A stretch of 64,000 nt of DNA from Sphingomonas xinjiangensis (GCF_014199255.1 NZ_JACIJF010000004.1:186001-250000); one strand, 5' to 3'. Counted from the first letter of the stretch, positions 16,813-25,759 are shown. Numbers and translations are program-made. The notes: a model not told the origin generated them from the sequence alone.

Positions 16813-17181
16813 CTAGTCGCCAGGACCGGTCCTTTGCACGACCCGCAGTCTCTCTGAAGCGATGTCGACAAACACGATCGTGTCAACGCTCGCGAGCAGC
16901 TGGTACTCCGGCAGCTTCACACGAAGGTCGGTCCGAGCGGTGCCTGCGGACAGAATCTCGAACACCACGCGAGGATCGTCGAAAGCCTTCTGCTCATCGT
17001 CGGCTTCTCCGCGCCCACCATATACCGCGACGTCAGGATAGCGGATTGAACCGTCATGCGTCCGAACCGCGATGTCAGAATTGAACGGCGCGCACCCCGT
17101 GCCGCGAAGCCGCTGACGGAGCGCGAAGAAGATATTGCCCTGCACCTGGGCATAGGAAGTACTGCTTAAAGCGGCGACCAC
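16813..17181 (-). pseudogene. Uma2-family (DUF820) nuclease-fold remnant
   Basis: A 122-residue reading frame matching only the middle of Uma2-family proteins (PD-(D/E)xK nuclease fold, about 190 residues when complete). The core IRYPDVAVYGG, then PRVVFEILSAGTARTDLRVKLPEYQLLASVDTIVFVD can be read. The usual N-terminal segment with the first catalytic residues (DFLEW...YELIDGE) is missing, and so is the C-terminal strand pair. The frame begins inside the 3' end of obgE (16-base overlap). I read it as a decayed copy wedged between obgE and proB; a functional short protein is less likely. Confidence 0.6.
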
Positions 17182-18215
17182 TCGATCGCGTCTTCGCCTT
17201 CATCGTCGGCACTGACTTTGGCGGCCTCCGGACCGATCGCCTCCAACAATTGGTCGAGCACCCAGTCCACGCCGACGCCGCTGGCGCCTGATATCGGGAT
17301 CACGGGCGAGCCGCTGGCTTCTTCGAGTTCAGCCGACAGCGCGGCAATGAGTTCTTCGTCGAGTGTGTCGATCTTGTTCAGCGCGACGATGACCTTCTTG
17401 TCGAGCAACCCGCCGCCGTAATTCTCGAGCTCATCACGAACGACGCGGTAGCTTTCCGCGACATCGGCATCATTCGCGTCGACGAGATGGAGCAGGACCT
17501 GACACCGCTCGATATGCCCCAAGAACCGGTCGCCGATGCCGGCACCTTCCGCCGCGCCAGCGATCAAGCCCGGGATGTCGGCGACCACGAACTCGCGTTG
17601 CTTGTGCCGCACGACGCCCAGCTGCGGGCGCGTGGTGGTGAAGGCATATTCGCCGACCTTGGCCTGGGCGTTGGTTACCTGATTGATGAAGGTCGACTTG
17701 CCGGCGTTGGGCAGCCCGACCAGGCCGGCATCGGCGAGCAGCTTCAGGCGAAGCCACACCCAGGCTTCGTCGCTGGGCCAGCCGGTGCCGTGCTGCCGCG
17801 GGGCGCGGTTGGTCGATGTCTTGTAACTGGCATTGCCGCGGCCGCCATCGCCGCCGCGCAGGAACACGACGCGTTCGCCCACCTTTGTCAGATCGGCAAG
17901 CAACGTGCGCTCTTCGTCATCGGCCAGCACCTGGGTGCCTACCGGAACCTTGATCACCAGATCGTCGCCGCCCGCACCGGTGCGGTTCGACCCCGATCCT
18001 CCATGGCCGCGCGGTGCGCGGAAATGCTGCGTGTAGCGGAAATCGATGAGCGTGTTCAGGCCGGCGACTGCTTCGAAGATGATGTCCCCGCCCTTGCCAC
18101 CATTGCCGCCATCGGGGCCGCCATATTCGATGAACTTTTCGCGCCGAAAGCTGACGGCGCCAGGGCCGCCCGAACCGGAGCGGACGAAGATCTTGGCCTG
18201 ATCGAGAAAATGCAT
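17166..18215 (-). CDS. obgE: GTPase ObgE/CgtA
   Basis: A 349-residue Obg GTPase linked to late 50S ribosome assembly and stress signalling. The glycine-rich Obg fold occupies about 1-158 (GGPDGGNGGKGGDI and the RNRTGAGG region). The G domain follows with G1 GLPNAGKST at 167-175, DIPGLI as the G3 element and NKID as G4. A short acidic tail ends the protein. The C-terminus overlaps a Uma2 remnant by 16 bases. lptF starts divergently about 170 bases away. Confidence 0.97.
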   Translation of the reverse strand: MHFLDQAKIFVRSGSGGPGAVSFRREKFIEYGGPDGGNGGKGGDIIFEAVAGLNTLIDFRYTQHFRAPRGHGGSGSNRTGAGGDDLVIKVPVGTQVLADDEERTLLADLTKVGERVVFLRGGDGGRGNASYKTSTNRAPRQHGTGWPSDEAWVWLRLKLLADAGLVGLPNAGKSTFINQVTNAQAKVGEYAFTTTRPQLGVVRHKQREFVVADIPGLIAGAAEGAGIGDRFLGHIERCQVLLHLVDANDADVAESYRVVRDELENYGGGLLDKKVIVALNKIDTLDEELIAALSAELEEASGSPVIPISGASGVGVDWVLDQLLEAIGPEAAKVSADDEGEDAIEWSPL

Positions 18216-18384
18216 GGTGCGTCATATAGAGGCTGTCGCAAATCCGTCACCCCATGGCGTGGATCGCCCGCGTTTTGGGTGTTTTCTGGCTGGCGCGGCG
18301 TGGAACCACGGCTATAGGCTCTTGCATTAGTGAAGCAGGCGGCGCGCCGGCGCCGAAACCAGAAGCAAGGCAGCCGCGAACCGC

Positions 18385-19587
18385 ATGAATTCGATCGATC
18401 GCTACATGGCGCGGCTGATCGCGATGCCGCTGATCGGGACCCTGCTCATCTCCGCGATGCTGTTGGTGCTCGACCGTATTCGCCGGCTGTTCGATTTCGT
18501 CGCGACCGAGGGTGGCCCGGTAAGCGTGGTGTGGCGGATGCTTGCCAACCTGCTCCCCGAATATCTCGGGCTCGGCATTCCCATTGGGCTGATGCTCGGC
18601 GTGCTGCTCGCCTTTCGCCGCCTGGCCACGTCGTCCGAACTCGACGTGCTCCGCGCAGTGGGTATCAGCTATACCCGGCTGCTGCGCGTCCCCTACATGT
18701 ACGCCATCGCCCTGGCGCTGCTGAACCTGGCGATCGTCGGCTATGTCCAGCCCTGGGCGCGCTACAACTATGAGCAGCTTCGCTTCGAGCTGCGCTCGGG
18801 CGCCTTGGGCGCGTCGATCAAGGTGGGTGAGTTCACCAACTTTGGCGACAAGATGACCCTGCGCATCGAAAGCAGCCAGGAGGGAGGACGCGACCTTTCG
18901 GGTATCTTCGTGCAGATGACCACGCCCGATGGCCCGCTGGCAGTGACCGCCGAAAAAGGCCAGTTCTTCCGATCGGACGATCCCGACACGATCATCTTCG
19001 CGCTCACCAACGGCACGCTGGTCCATCGGGACAAGACCTCTCAAAAGCCTCGCGTGCTGACCTTCAGCACGCACAGCCTACCGATCCCGCTGCCCAAATA
19101 CGAAGCGTTCCGTGCGCGTGGCGGCAAGAACCTGGAACAGACGCTGCCCGAGCTCGTGAGGATCGGCAAAGACCATGACCGGTCCGAGCAGGAGCGAGAC
19201 ACCAGCCGTGCGGCCTTTCACTTCCGCCTAGCCGAAGTCATATCGATGTTCCTGTTGCCGATGCTGGCGGCGGCGCTGGGAATCCCACCCAAGCGGTCGA
19301 CATCGGCGCTCGGCGTTTTCCTGTCGATCGTCGCCATTGTGACCTATCACAAGGTCAACGAATATGGGCAGGCGATCGGCAGCCTGGGGCGGATCGATCC
19401 GATCATCGCATTGTGGGTGCCGTTCACGATCTTCGCTGGATTGACGATCTGGATGTATTACACCGTCGCCTATGTGCCCGGCGGCCAGCCCATCGGCGCG
19501 TTGGAGAAGGGGCTGTCCAAGGCTTGGGGTGCGCTTAAGCGGCGGCTGCCCGGCAGGCGGCGCAAGACGCTGGAGATCCCGGCATGA
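18385..19587 (+). CDS. lptF: LPS export ABC transporter permease LptF
   Basis: A 400-residue YjgP/YjgQ family permease. Helices lie near residues 12-30, 55-75, 95-120 and 285-370, with a periplasmic beta-jellyroll between. The N-terminal IDRYMARLIAMPLIGTLLISAMLLVLDRIRRL and the coupling helix region (LATSSELDVLRAVGIS) match LptF. It is the first gene of the pair; lptG follows with an ATGA overlap. LptFG with LptB extract envelope lipid to the Lpt bridge. Sphingomonads lack classical LPS and carry glycosphingolipids, so the natural substrate may be a glycosphingolipid; that is an inference. Confidence 0.93.
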   Translation: MNSIDRYMARLIAMPLIGTLLISAMLLVLDRIRRLFDFVATEGGPVSVVWRMLANLLPEYLGLGIPIGLMLGVLLAFRRLATSSELDVLRAVGISYTRLLRVPYMYAIALALLNLAIVGYVQPWARYNYEQLRFELRSGALGASIKVGEFTNFGDKMTLRIESSQEGGRDLSGIFVQMTTPDGPLAVTAEKGQFFRSDDPDTIIFALTNGTLVHRDKTSQKPRVLTFSTHSLPIPLPKYEAFRARGGKNLEQTLPELVRIGKDHDRSEQERDTSRAAFHFRLAEVISMFLLPMLAAALGIPPKRSTSALGVFLSIVAIVTYHKVNEYGQAIGSLGRIDPIIALWVPFTIFAGLTIWMYYTVAYVPGGQPIGALEKGLSKAWGALKRRLPGRRRKTLEIPA

Positions 19588-20675
19588 GCGGCTTTTTCCC
19601 GTCACGCACCATGTCGATCTACATGGGCCGCATGTTCCTGACGCGCACCTTTGCCATTCTGGCGGCGTTGGTGATCATCCTTCAGGCGCTCGACCTGTTG
19701 AGCGAATCGGGCAAGATCCTGGCGGTGCAGGGTAATGGCAGCGACCAGGTATGGCGCTATGTCGGGCTGCGCATTCCGCAGATCGTCTCGACCTTTCTTC
19801 CCTTTTCCGTGCTGCTCGGCACTATCCTGACGTTGATCACGATGAACGCAAACAGCGAAGTGGTCGCACTCAAGGCATCGGGGCTTTCGACACATCAGGT
19901 GCTGGCGCCGCTGATGGTCACCGCTCTGGGCGTGGCGATCGTATCCTTCGCCTTCAACGAACGCATCGTCGCGCGCGCCACCGGTACGCTGGAGCAGTGG
20001 AAGAAGGTCGAATATGGTCCGCTGCCGATCGACCGCGGCGACCGGTCGAACGTGTGGGTTCGCGACGGCGATAACCTGATGCAAGTCACGCAGGTCAGGG
20101 GCAAGGGCGACGCCGTCCAACTGCACGGTATCAAGATTTATGAGCGGACGGGGCGCCGGCTCCGCTCGGTCGTGATCGCTGATCATGGCGTTCGCGACGG
20201 CGAAGGCTGGCGCATCGGGAACGCCAGGCGCTTCGACGTGAACACCGGTCAAACCGCCACTGTCGGCAGCCTGCACGTCGCCAACGATATTCGCCCCGAT
20301 CAGTTCACCCTGCAGCAGGTCGATGCGGAAAGCCTGCCCTTCACTCAATTGAAGGAAGCGATTGACGATCTGAAGCTGGCGGGCCGTCCGACCAAAGCGC
20401 TGGAAGGTTCGCTGTGGCACAAATTGTCGGGGCCTTTGTCGGCAATCCTGATGCCGCTGCTGGGTGCCGTTGCCGCGTTCGGCATTGCGCGCTCGGGCAA
20501 GCTGTTCGTGCGCGCAGTGATCGGCATGGCGCTGGGCTTTTTGTATTTCGTCGCCGATAATTTCGCGCTGTCGATGGGCAACCTGGGCGCCTATCCGCCC
20601 TTCCTTGCCGCCTGGGCGCCATTCCTGCTGTTCGCGATGATCGGCGAACTGGTGCTGCTACGTACCGAGGAGTGA
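19584..20675 (+). CDS. lptG: LPS export ABC transporter permease LptG
   Basis: A 363-residue YjgP/YjgQ family permease, partner of LptF. The start overlaps the lptF stop by four bases (ATGA), so the two are translationally coupled. Features are MSIYMGRMFLTRTFAILAALVIILQALDLL at the N-terminus, EVVALKASGLSTHQVLAPL as the coupling helix, a periplasmic beta domain, and C-terminal helices (LSAILMPLLGAVAAFGIARSG and beyond). The conserved pair fits an Lpt-type exporter in the inner membrane. Transcription ends at the shared terminator at 20732-20766. Confidence 0.94.
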   Translation: MSGFFPSRTMSIYMGRMFLTRTFAILAALVIILQALDLLSESGKILAVQGNGSDQVWRYVGLRIPQIVSTFLPFSVLLGTILTLITMNANSEVVALKASGLSTHQVLAPLMVTALGVAIVSFAFNERIVARATGTLEQWKKVEYGPLPIDRGDRSNVWVRDGDNLMQVTQVRGKGDAVQLHGIKIYERTGRRLRSVVIADHGVRDGEGWRIGNARRFDVNTGQTATVGSLHVANDIRPDQFTLQQVDAESLPFTQLKEAIDDLKLAGRPTKALEGSLWHKLSGPLSAILMPLLGAVAAFGIARSGKLFVRAVIGMALGFLYFVADNFALSMGNLGAYPPFLAAWAPFLLFAMIGELVLLRTEE

Positions 20676-20731
20676 TGCAGTGCTGAGGCGCCGGCGCAGC
20701 TAACGGCCCAGCCTACTCGGCAAAGCGCAAC

Positions 20732-20766
20732 AAAAAGGGCCGACCCATGAGGACCGGCCCTTTTTC
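20732..20766. terminator. bidirectional rho-independent terminator
   Basis: AAAAAGGGCCG pairs with CGGCCCTTTTT across a short loop, giving an A-tract on one side and a T-tract on the other. It therefore works for lptG (plus) and for the convergent desaturase gene (minus). Confidence 0.85.
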
Positions 20767-20786
20767 TTCGCCGAGCGAGGAAAGGC

Positions 20787-21896
20787 TTAGCGCCGGATGC
20801 CCATGGTGCTCGCAGCTAGGCGGCTCACCAGCCCCGGCAAGCCCACATAGCTCGCCTTGTGATAGGGCGAGTTGGCCTCAAGAATCGCCGTCAGCCGCGC
20901 ATGCGCCGCACCTAGATTGTGATACGGTACGCTCGGCAGCAGATGGTGCAAGGCGTGATAGCGAAGGCCCACGGGCGCCCATAGAGCGGGCAGCATCGCG
21001 GGGGGCGGCACGTTGACGCTGTCGAGATATTGCGCGGTGACGGTCATCGCCTCGCCCTCATTCTCCCACAGATGCGCGACCAGCGTGCGGATCTGGTTGA
21101 TCAGCGTGATGCCCGCGACGACGCCAAGGTACACGGCAAAGGCGTGCAGCGGGATAATGCCGGTAGCCGCCATCGTCAGCAGCGCGATCGCCCAGGCGCT
21201 GGTCGCAGCCTCCTGGATCAGCATGTGCGTACGCGCATCGCCTTCGGGCGCGCGCCGTCGAAACGCCGGATTGATGACGAGGCCCGAATAGCGCTCGATA
21301 AGCACCGTGCGCAAACCAGGGACCAGGAAGGACAGCGGCGTCAACACTGCGTAACGCAGCAGCAATCCAACCGGCGCCAGCAGCGCAACCAGCACGAACA
21401 GCGGCAGCGTGTACGGCTTCATGAGCGCAAGCGGCAGATATTCGGGATCATCAACCGTGCCATAGCGGGTGCGCGCGTGGTGCAGGTTGTGCACGCCTTC
21501 ATACATGAAGGACGGCACCATCAGCGGCACGCCGACGGCCATGTTCCAGCCCAGGCGGAAACCGGGCACCGACGAATGCTTCATGTGGCTGATTTCGTGA
21601 ATGAACATCGCCGCGCGATAGAGCGCGAGCATCGACACCACGCCCGCGACGATCGCAAGACCGGTCCAGGACGACGTTGCCGCGACGGCCAGCGCGCCAT
21701 AGCCGATCAGCGCGGACGCCAGCATGTCCGCCCAGAAGATCGTCGGGTTGGGCCGATGCAGGTCGCGCGCGACCTCCGCAGCGGCGCGCAACAGCGCCTT
21801 GTCGTCAGCTACCCGCTGCGATCCCGGGCGGGGCGCCGAAGCGGCCGCCGTGTCGCGCAGATTCAAAGCGATAGAACTGTTCATAGCCGTGTCCAT
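20787..21896 (-). CDS. membrane fatty acid desaturase
   Basis: A 369-residue membrane desaturase of the FA_desaturase family. The three histidine boxes for the di-iron site are HEISH (100-104), HNLHH (136-140) and HALHH (about 317-321). Four to five hydrophobic helices surround them. These enzymes introduce a double bond into acyl chains, often at membrane-lipid level; a sphingoid or hydroxylated-fatty-acid substrate would suit a sphingomonad, but regiochemistry cannot be predicted. The N-terminal ~35 residues are variable. It is convergent with lptG and shares its terminator. Confidence 0.85.
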   Translation of the reverse strand: MDTAMNSSIALNLRDTAAASAPRPGSQRVADDKALLRAAAEVARDLHRPNPTIFWADMLASALIGYGALAVAATSSWTGLAIVAGVVSMLALYRAAMFIHEISHMKHSSVPGFRLGWNMAVGVPLMVPSFMYEGVHNLHHARTRYGTVDDPEYLPLALMKPYTLPLFVLVALLAPVGLLLRYAVLTPLSFLVPGLRTVLIERYSGLVINPAFRRRAPEGDARTHMLIQEAATSAWAIALLTMAATGIIPLHAFAVYLGVVAGITLINQIRTLVAHLWENEGEAMTVTAQYLDSVNVPPPAMLPALWAPVGLRYHALHHLLPSVPYHNLGAAHARLTAILEANSPYHKASYVGLPGLVSRLAASTMGIRR

Positions 21897-22013
21897 TGCA
21901 CGGAGATAGTGGCTAGATGTTGGCAGTTTAAGGGGTTGCTGAAGGCGCCGCTTTGCACGTCCTACCTGCCACGCGGCGCCTGCGTTGTGAGCAAGCGCCG
22001 CCGGAGGCCCAAC

Positions 22014-22289
22014 TCACTTCTTGGCGGCGACCGGATCGATGCCGGTGAGTGCGATCCATTCGTCGCGGGTACGACAATCCTTGCGAGGGATCCGCGATCC
22101 GGTGGTAGCGTCGACGACGCAGTACTTCGTCTTGGTAGAAGCCTTGAACGGAGCGGCAGCAGCCGCGCTGCTCTTCGCCGCGCCCTTGCTGGGATCCTCA
22201 GGAGTGGCCAACGCCGCGGTAGCGCCGACGGTCAACGCTGCAGCAAAAAGAGCTGCGCCGCTGCGAACGATGATGTGCTTGCTGATCAT
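22014..22289 (-). CDS. small secreted hypothetical protein with YCVVD...GSRIPRKDC motif
   Basis: A 91-residue exported protein of unknown function. A signal peptide (about 9-29) ends at ATAALATP. An alanine/lysine linker follows. The mature C-terminus contains YCVVDATTGSRIPRKDCRTRD, with two cysteines that could form a disulfide. I recall similar motifs in small sphingomonad periplasmic proteins, but no function. A good ribosome binding site (GAGGAA) precedes the ATG. Directly upstream is a perfect 18-bp inverted repeat that would fold in the 5' leader. Confidence 0.7.
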   Translation of the reverse strand: MISKHIIVRSGAALFAAALTVGATAALATPEDPSKGAAKSSAAAAAPFKASTKTKYCVVDATTGSRIPRKDCRTRDEWIALTGIDPVAAKK

Positions 22290-22304
22290 GCCGACTTCCT
22301 CACT

Positions 22305-22344
22305 TAGCGATACCGGCAGGCGCCCTCGCCTGCCGGTATCGCTA
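22305..22344. repeat. perfect 18-bp inverted repeat with 4-base loop
   Basis: TAGCGATACCGGCAGGCG at 22305-22322 is the exact reverse complement of 22327-22344, with CCCT between them. There is no T-tract on either side, so it is not a standard terminator. It lies 15 bases upstream of the start of the 91-aa secreted protein gene, in its 5' leader or promoter. Confidence 0.9.
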
Positions 22345-22475
22345 GTGCATCAGGCGTGCCAAACACGTCGCCCGCATGATTTCAGACACTTAGTCAAACG
22401 GCACTGCAGCATTGGCGCCATGCCCCAGCAATACACGCCATTTGTTGGCGTGGTTCACGACCGCTTCTCGCGCTG

Positions 22476-23249
22476 CTAGCGCAGGGTCACCCATGTCGGT
22501 GCATGGTCGCTTGCCCGTTCACGCCCGCGATACGCCTTGTCGACCCCGGCCCCGGTGAGGCGGTCCGCCGCCTGCGGGCTCAGCAGCAAATGGTCGATGC
22601 GGAACCCGGCATCCCGCTGCCAGCAGCCCGCCTGATAGTCCCAAAAGGTCCACACGCCACCCCGCGGATTGCGGGTACGCAACGCGTCGGTCCACCCCTG
22701 CGCCAACAGCGCGCGATAGCGCTGCCGCGATTCCGGCTGCATCAACGCGTCGCTGGCCATCGCGGGTACCGAGAAGCTGTCATCGTCATTGGGAATGACG
22801 TTGTAGTCGCCGGCAAGCACCACCGGCCGCTCTTCTGCCAGCAGCGCGCGCGCACGGTCGGCGAGGCGGTCCATCCAGCGCAATTTATACTCGAATTTGG
22901 GCCCGGGCTGGGGATTGCCGTTGGGAAGGTAGATCGATGCGACGACCAGGTCGCCAACCTCGGCCTCCAGATAACGGCTGTGCGCGTCCTCAGGATCGCC
23001 GGCCAGGCCGCGCTGTCGCTCCACCGGCTGCGCATCGCGCGCGAGCACGGCGACGCCGTTGAACCCCTTCTGCCCATGCCACACCGCACCATAGCCAGCG
23101 GCTTCGATGTCCTTCACCGGCAGTGTTTCGTCGGCACCTTTCAGCTCTTGAAGGCAGACGATATCGGGCTTCTGCTCAACCAGATACTCGACCAGCCGTT
23201 CCAGGCGCGCCTTGATCCCGTTGACGTTGTAGGTGACGATCCTGGGCAC
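22476..23249 (-). CDS. xth: exodeoxyribonuclease III
   Basis: A 257-residue AP endonuclease/exonuclease III of the ExoIII family, active in base excision repair. Motifs are IVTYNVNGIKAR at the N-terminus, CLQELKG (catalytic Glu), WHGQKGFNGVAVL, LAGDYNVIP, FRIDHLLLS and C-terminal SDHAPTWV with the catalytic His. The length is standard. The gene is followed downstream by the 91-aa gene and preceded four bases upstream by erpA, so the two probably share a transcript. Confidence 0.95.
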   Translation of the reverse strand: MPRIVTYNVNGIKARLERLVEYLVEQKPDIVCLQELKGADETLPVKDIEAAGYGAVWHGQKGFNGVAVLARDAQPVERQRGLAGDPEDAHSRYLEAEVGDLVVASIYLPNGNPQPGPKFEYKLRWMDRLADRARALLAEERPVVLAGDYNVIPNDDDSFSVPAMASDALMQPESRQRYRALLAQGWTDALRTRNPRGGVWTFWDYQAGCWQRDAGFRIDHLLLSPQAADRLTGAGVDKAYRGRERASDHAPTWVTLR

Positions 23250-23253
23250 GCAG

Positions 23254-23595
23254 TCAGACCGAGAAGCTGGTGCCGCAGCCGCAGCCCGACGCTGCGTTGG
23301 GATTGGTCACGGCAAAATGCGCGCCGCCAAGATTGTCGATGAAATCCACCTGCGCGCCGCGCACCAGATCTAGGCTGATCGAGTCCACCACCAGCTTTAC
23401 GCCATCAGTTTCGGCGACCCTGTCGTCGCTTTCCACCGTATCGGCCAGCCCAAACCGGTACTGAAAGCCGGAACAACCGCCGCCTTCGACCGACAGTCGG
23501 AGGATCGCGGGCTTCGACTGCTTGCCGGCGATCGCCGCAACGCGCGCAGCGGCGGCGGCGGACAAGGAAACTTCAGGTTGAAGGAGCGTGGCCAT
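23254..23595 (-). CDS. erpA: iron-sulfur cluster insertion protein ErpA
   Basis: A 113-residue A-type carrier (HesB/IscA family). The three cluster-binding cysteines lie in GGGCSGFQYRF and the terminal SGCGCGTSFSV. It delivers Fe-S clusters to apo-enzymes. The short N-terminal extension before AAAAARVAAI is typical for alphaproteobacterial ErpA. It ends four bases before xth, forming a tight pair. Confidence 0.92.
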   Translation of the reverse strand: MATLLQPEVSLSAAAAARVAAIAGKQSKPAILRLSVEGGGCSGFQYRFGLADTVESDDRVAETDGVKLVVDSISLDLVRGAQVDFIDNLGGAHFAVTNPNAASGCGCGTSFSV

Positions 23596-23656
23596 GCAGC
23601 CGAGATAGGGAAGCGCGCCGGTACAGGCAATGGACCGCAGCGGAGCGCCGCAGCCG

Positions 23657-24376
23657 TTACTTGGCGGGACCGCCTACGCCGCCCAGCGGCTGAACCGCCG
23701 CAGCGACATATTCGCCGCTCTGGAGGAACGGTACCGGATTCAGCGCACGGCCGTCCATGCGGACCTCATAGTGCAGGTGGCTTCCGGTGGAACGGCCGGT
23801 GGAACCCATCAGCCCGATCAGCTGCCCGCGATGCACCTTCGTATTGTCGGCAACCAGGATCTTCGAAAGATGACCATAGCGGGTCTCGAGCCCGCGGCCG
23901 TGGTTGATCTGGATCAGATTGCCGTAACCGCCCTGACGGCCGGCATGCGACACCACGCCATCAGCGGTCGCATAGATCGGGGTGCCGATCGCACCGGGGA
24001 TATCCACGCCGGCGTGCATCGTGGCGGTGCCGCGGAACGGATCGGAGCGGACGCCGAAGTGCGAAGTGAACACCACCTTGTCGACCGGCTGCATCGAAGG
24101 AACCGCGATCACCGTCGGCTCGCTGCCGTCCATCTTCTTCCAGCTGTCGAACAGGGTGCGGAACTGCGCGTCGGCGCCTTCGGCGCTGCTTGCTGCGTCA
24201 GCTGCGACCGCCGCGGCCGTCGTGGCGGGCACGTCAGCCGCTTCGGCGGCACCGGCGGCAGCGATCACAAAGCTTGCCGCGGCAATGCCGGCTAGTGCTC
24301 TCTGGCTGGTCTTGGAAAACAATGCACGGAACCGATTAGCGAGATCCGCATTGATGCTGTTCGACGCGTAAGCCAT
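23657..24376 (-). CDS. M23 family peptidoglycan metallopeptidase
   Basis: A ~239-residue secreted M23 (LytM-type) endopeptidase. An N-terminal basic stretch and a hydrophobic segment (AGIAAASFVIAAAGAAEA) form an atypical signal or anchor. The catalytic domain has FGVRSDPFRGTATMHAGVDIP (Zn ligands H and D), and GSHLHYEVRMDG with the HxH pair. Zn ligands appear complete, so it should be active. ATG 24376 is preferred (GGGGATTC just upstream); a GTG at 24424 would add 16 residues. It would cleave peptide cross-links in the cell wall or activate amidases. Confidence 0.86.
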   Translation of the reverse strand: MAYASNSINADLANRFRALFSKTSQRALAGIAAASFVIAAAGAAEAADVPATTAAAVAADAASSAEGADAQFRTLFDSWKKMDGSEPTVIAVPSMQPVDKVVFTSHFGVRSDPFRGTATMHAGVDIPGAIGTPIYATADGVVSHAGRQGGYGNLIQINHGRGLETRYGHLSKILVADNTKVHRGQLIGLMGSTGRSTGSHLHYEVRMDGRALNPVPFLQSGEYVAAAVQPLGGVGGPAK

Positions 24377-24491
24377 GAATCCCCGGTCGTCATAGAAACG
24401 CGCACCGATGTTGTCCGGCGTCACGCTTCAGCCAATCAGATGTCCTTGCAAACCCCTCCGCTCGGACGTTGAGTTTGATTGCGCAGAGGAG

Positions 24492-25289
24492 TCATTGATC
24501 GGCAAGAGGCGCGTAATAATCCCGCGTCAAACCGGCTGAGTCGCGCGCCGAAGCGTTAAACGGACCTTTGATCAGACCGCGAAAGTGCGTCCGCACAAGG
24601 TCTTGCCAGGTCGTTTCGGCGGCGAGCCCTTCTTCCCGACATGCTGATTCGAACCAAGTCGTGCCTGCGCGGACATGGCGGACTTCATCGTGCAGGATGC
24701 GCTGGAGAATGCGGCGCGTCGGCAGGTCGCCGGCGTCCGAAAACCGGTCGATCGTCGCTGGGGTAACGTCCAGGCCGCGTGCCTCCAGCACCATGGGCAC
24801 TACCGCCAACCGGGCCTTGCGGTCGCGCGCCGTCGCAGCCGCGGCGTCCCACAACCCGTCATGCGCGGGCAGCGCTCCATAGTGGCTGCCAAGCTGACGC
24901 AGACGGCGGTCGAGCAGTGCGAAGTGCATCGCCTCGTCGGCACCCACCGCCATCCAATCGTCGGTAAAACCGCGCGGGAATTGCCTGCCGAACCGGCCCA
25001 CTGCGTCGAACGCCAGATCAATCGCCGCAAATTCGATATGCGCCAGCGCATGGATCAGCGCGACCCGGCCGCGCTGCGAACCGCCCTTGCCGCGTTTGGG
25101 CATGCGATTGGGCGGCAGCAGTTCGGGCTGCGCCGGACGCCCCGGGCGATCGGGCATTTCCACATCGAAGTCGAAAGCGAGCCGACCCAGCCGCCAGTCG
25201 CGCGCCGCCTGCCGCGCGGCCATAACCTTTTCACGCGGGTCGCTGGCATTAAGCACCTGCCGCACCGCCCGGGCGACGCTGGTGATCAC
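24492..25289 (-). CDS. DUF455 ferritin-like domain protein
   Basis: A 265-residue protein of the DUF455 (PF04305) family. A ferritin-like di-metal pattern is seen in ALAHIEFAAIDLAFDAVGRF, GADEAMHFALLDRRL and HDEVRHVRAG, with paired Glu/His on helices. No reaction is established; roles in nucleotide or metal metabolism have been suggested. Its GTG start overlaps the bcp stop by four bases (GTGA), so it is cotranslated with bcp. Confidence 0.83.
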   Translation of the reverse strand: MITSVARAVRQVLNASDPREKVMAARQAARDWRLGRLAFDFDVEMPDRPGRPAQPELLPPNRMPKRGKGGSQRGRVALIHALAHIEFAAIDLAFDAVGRFGRQFPRGFTDDWMAVGADEAMHFALLDRRLRQLGSHYGALPAHDGLWDAAAATARDRKARLAVVPMVLEARGLDVTPATIDRFSDAGDLPTRRILQRILHDEVRHVRAGTTWFESACREEGLAAETTWQDLVRTHFRGLIKGPFNASARDSAGLTRDYYAPLADQ

Positions 25290-25759
25290 TGAGGCCCCAA
25301 CGCCTTTACTGCCTCAAGCACCTGTTCGGCGTGACCCGGCACCTTCACCTTGCGCCAAGCACGGTGGAGCGTGCCGTCGGCAGCGAACAGAAAGGTGGAG
25401 CGGTCCACGCCCATGTACCGCCGGCCGTAGAGCTGCTTTTCGCCCCATATGCCGAACGCCTCCATCACCGCGCCTTCGGGATCGGTCGCCAGTGGCACCG
25501 ATAGGCCGTGCTTCGCCGTGAACTTGCGGTGCTTCTCCGCGCTGTCGCGCGACACACCGAGCACGCGCGCGCCGGCGGCTTCGAACGCCGGCAACAACGC
25601 CGAGAAATCCTGCGCTTCACGCGTGCAGCCGGCAGTATCGTCCTTGGGATAGAAATACAGGACGAACGTGGCGCCCGCACAATCGGCAAGTGCGATGGTC
25701 CCACCGTCTGCGTCTTCCAGCGTCAAGGCCGGCAGCGGCTCACCCTGTTCGATTGCCAT
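25286..25759 (-). CDS. bcp: peroxiredoxin of the Bcp/PrxQ type
   Basis: A 157-residue AhpC-TSA family peroxiredoxin that reduces peroxides with thioredoxin. The peroxidatic Cys is C45 in YPKDDTAGCTREAQDF. In the usual Bcp the resolving Cys is five residues later; here that position is Q50, so this is a 1-Cys-type or uses C27 instead. ATG 25759 starts at MAIEQGEPLP; the glnE 3' end overlaps the start by 20 bases. It is followed by the coupled DUF455 gene. Confidence 0.9.
   Translation of the reverse strand: MAIEQGEPLPALTLEDADGGTIALADCAGATFVLYFYPKDDTAGCTREAQDFSALLPAFEAAGARVLGVSRDSAEKHRKFTAKHGLSVPLATDPEGAVMEAFGIWGEKQLYGRRYMGVDRSTFLFAADGTLHRAWRKVKVPGHAEQVLEAVKALGPQ

Noticed and set aside
21030..22307. 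Long plus-strand open frame (425 codons) opposite the desaturase
   Set aside because: It is arginine/glutamine-rich shadow sequence from a GC-rich gene on the other strand; the desaturase has intact histidine boxes and helices.
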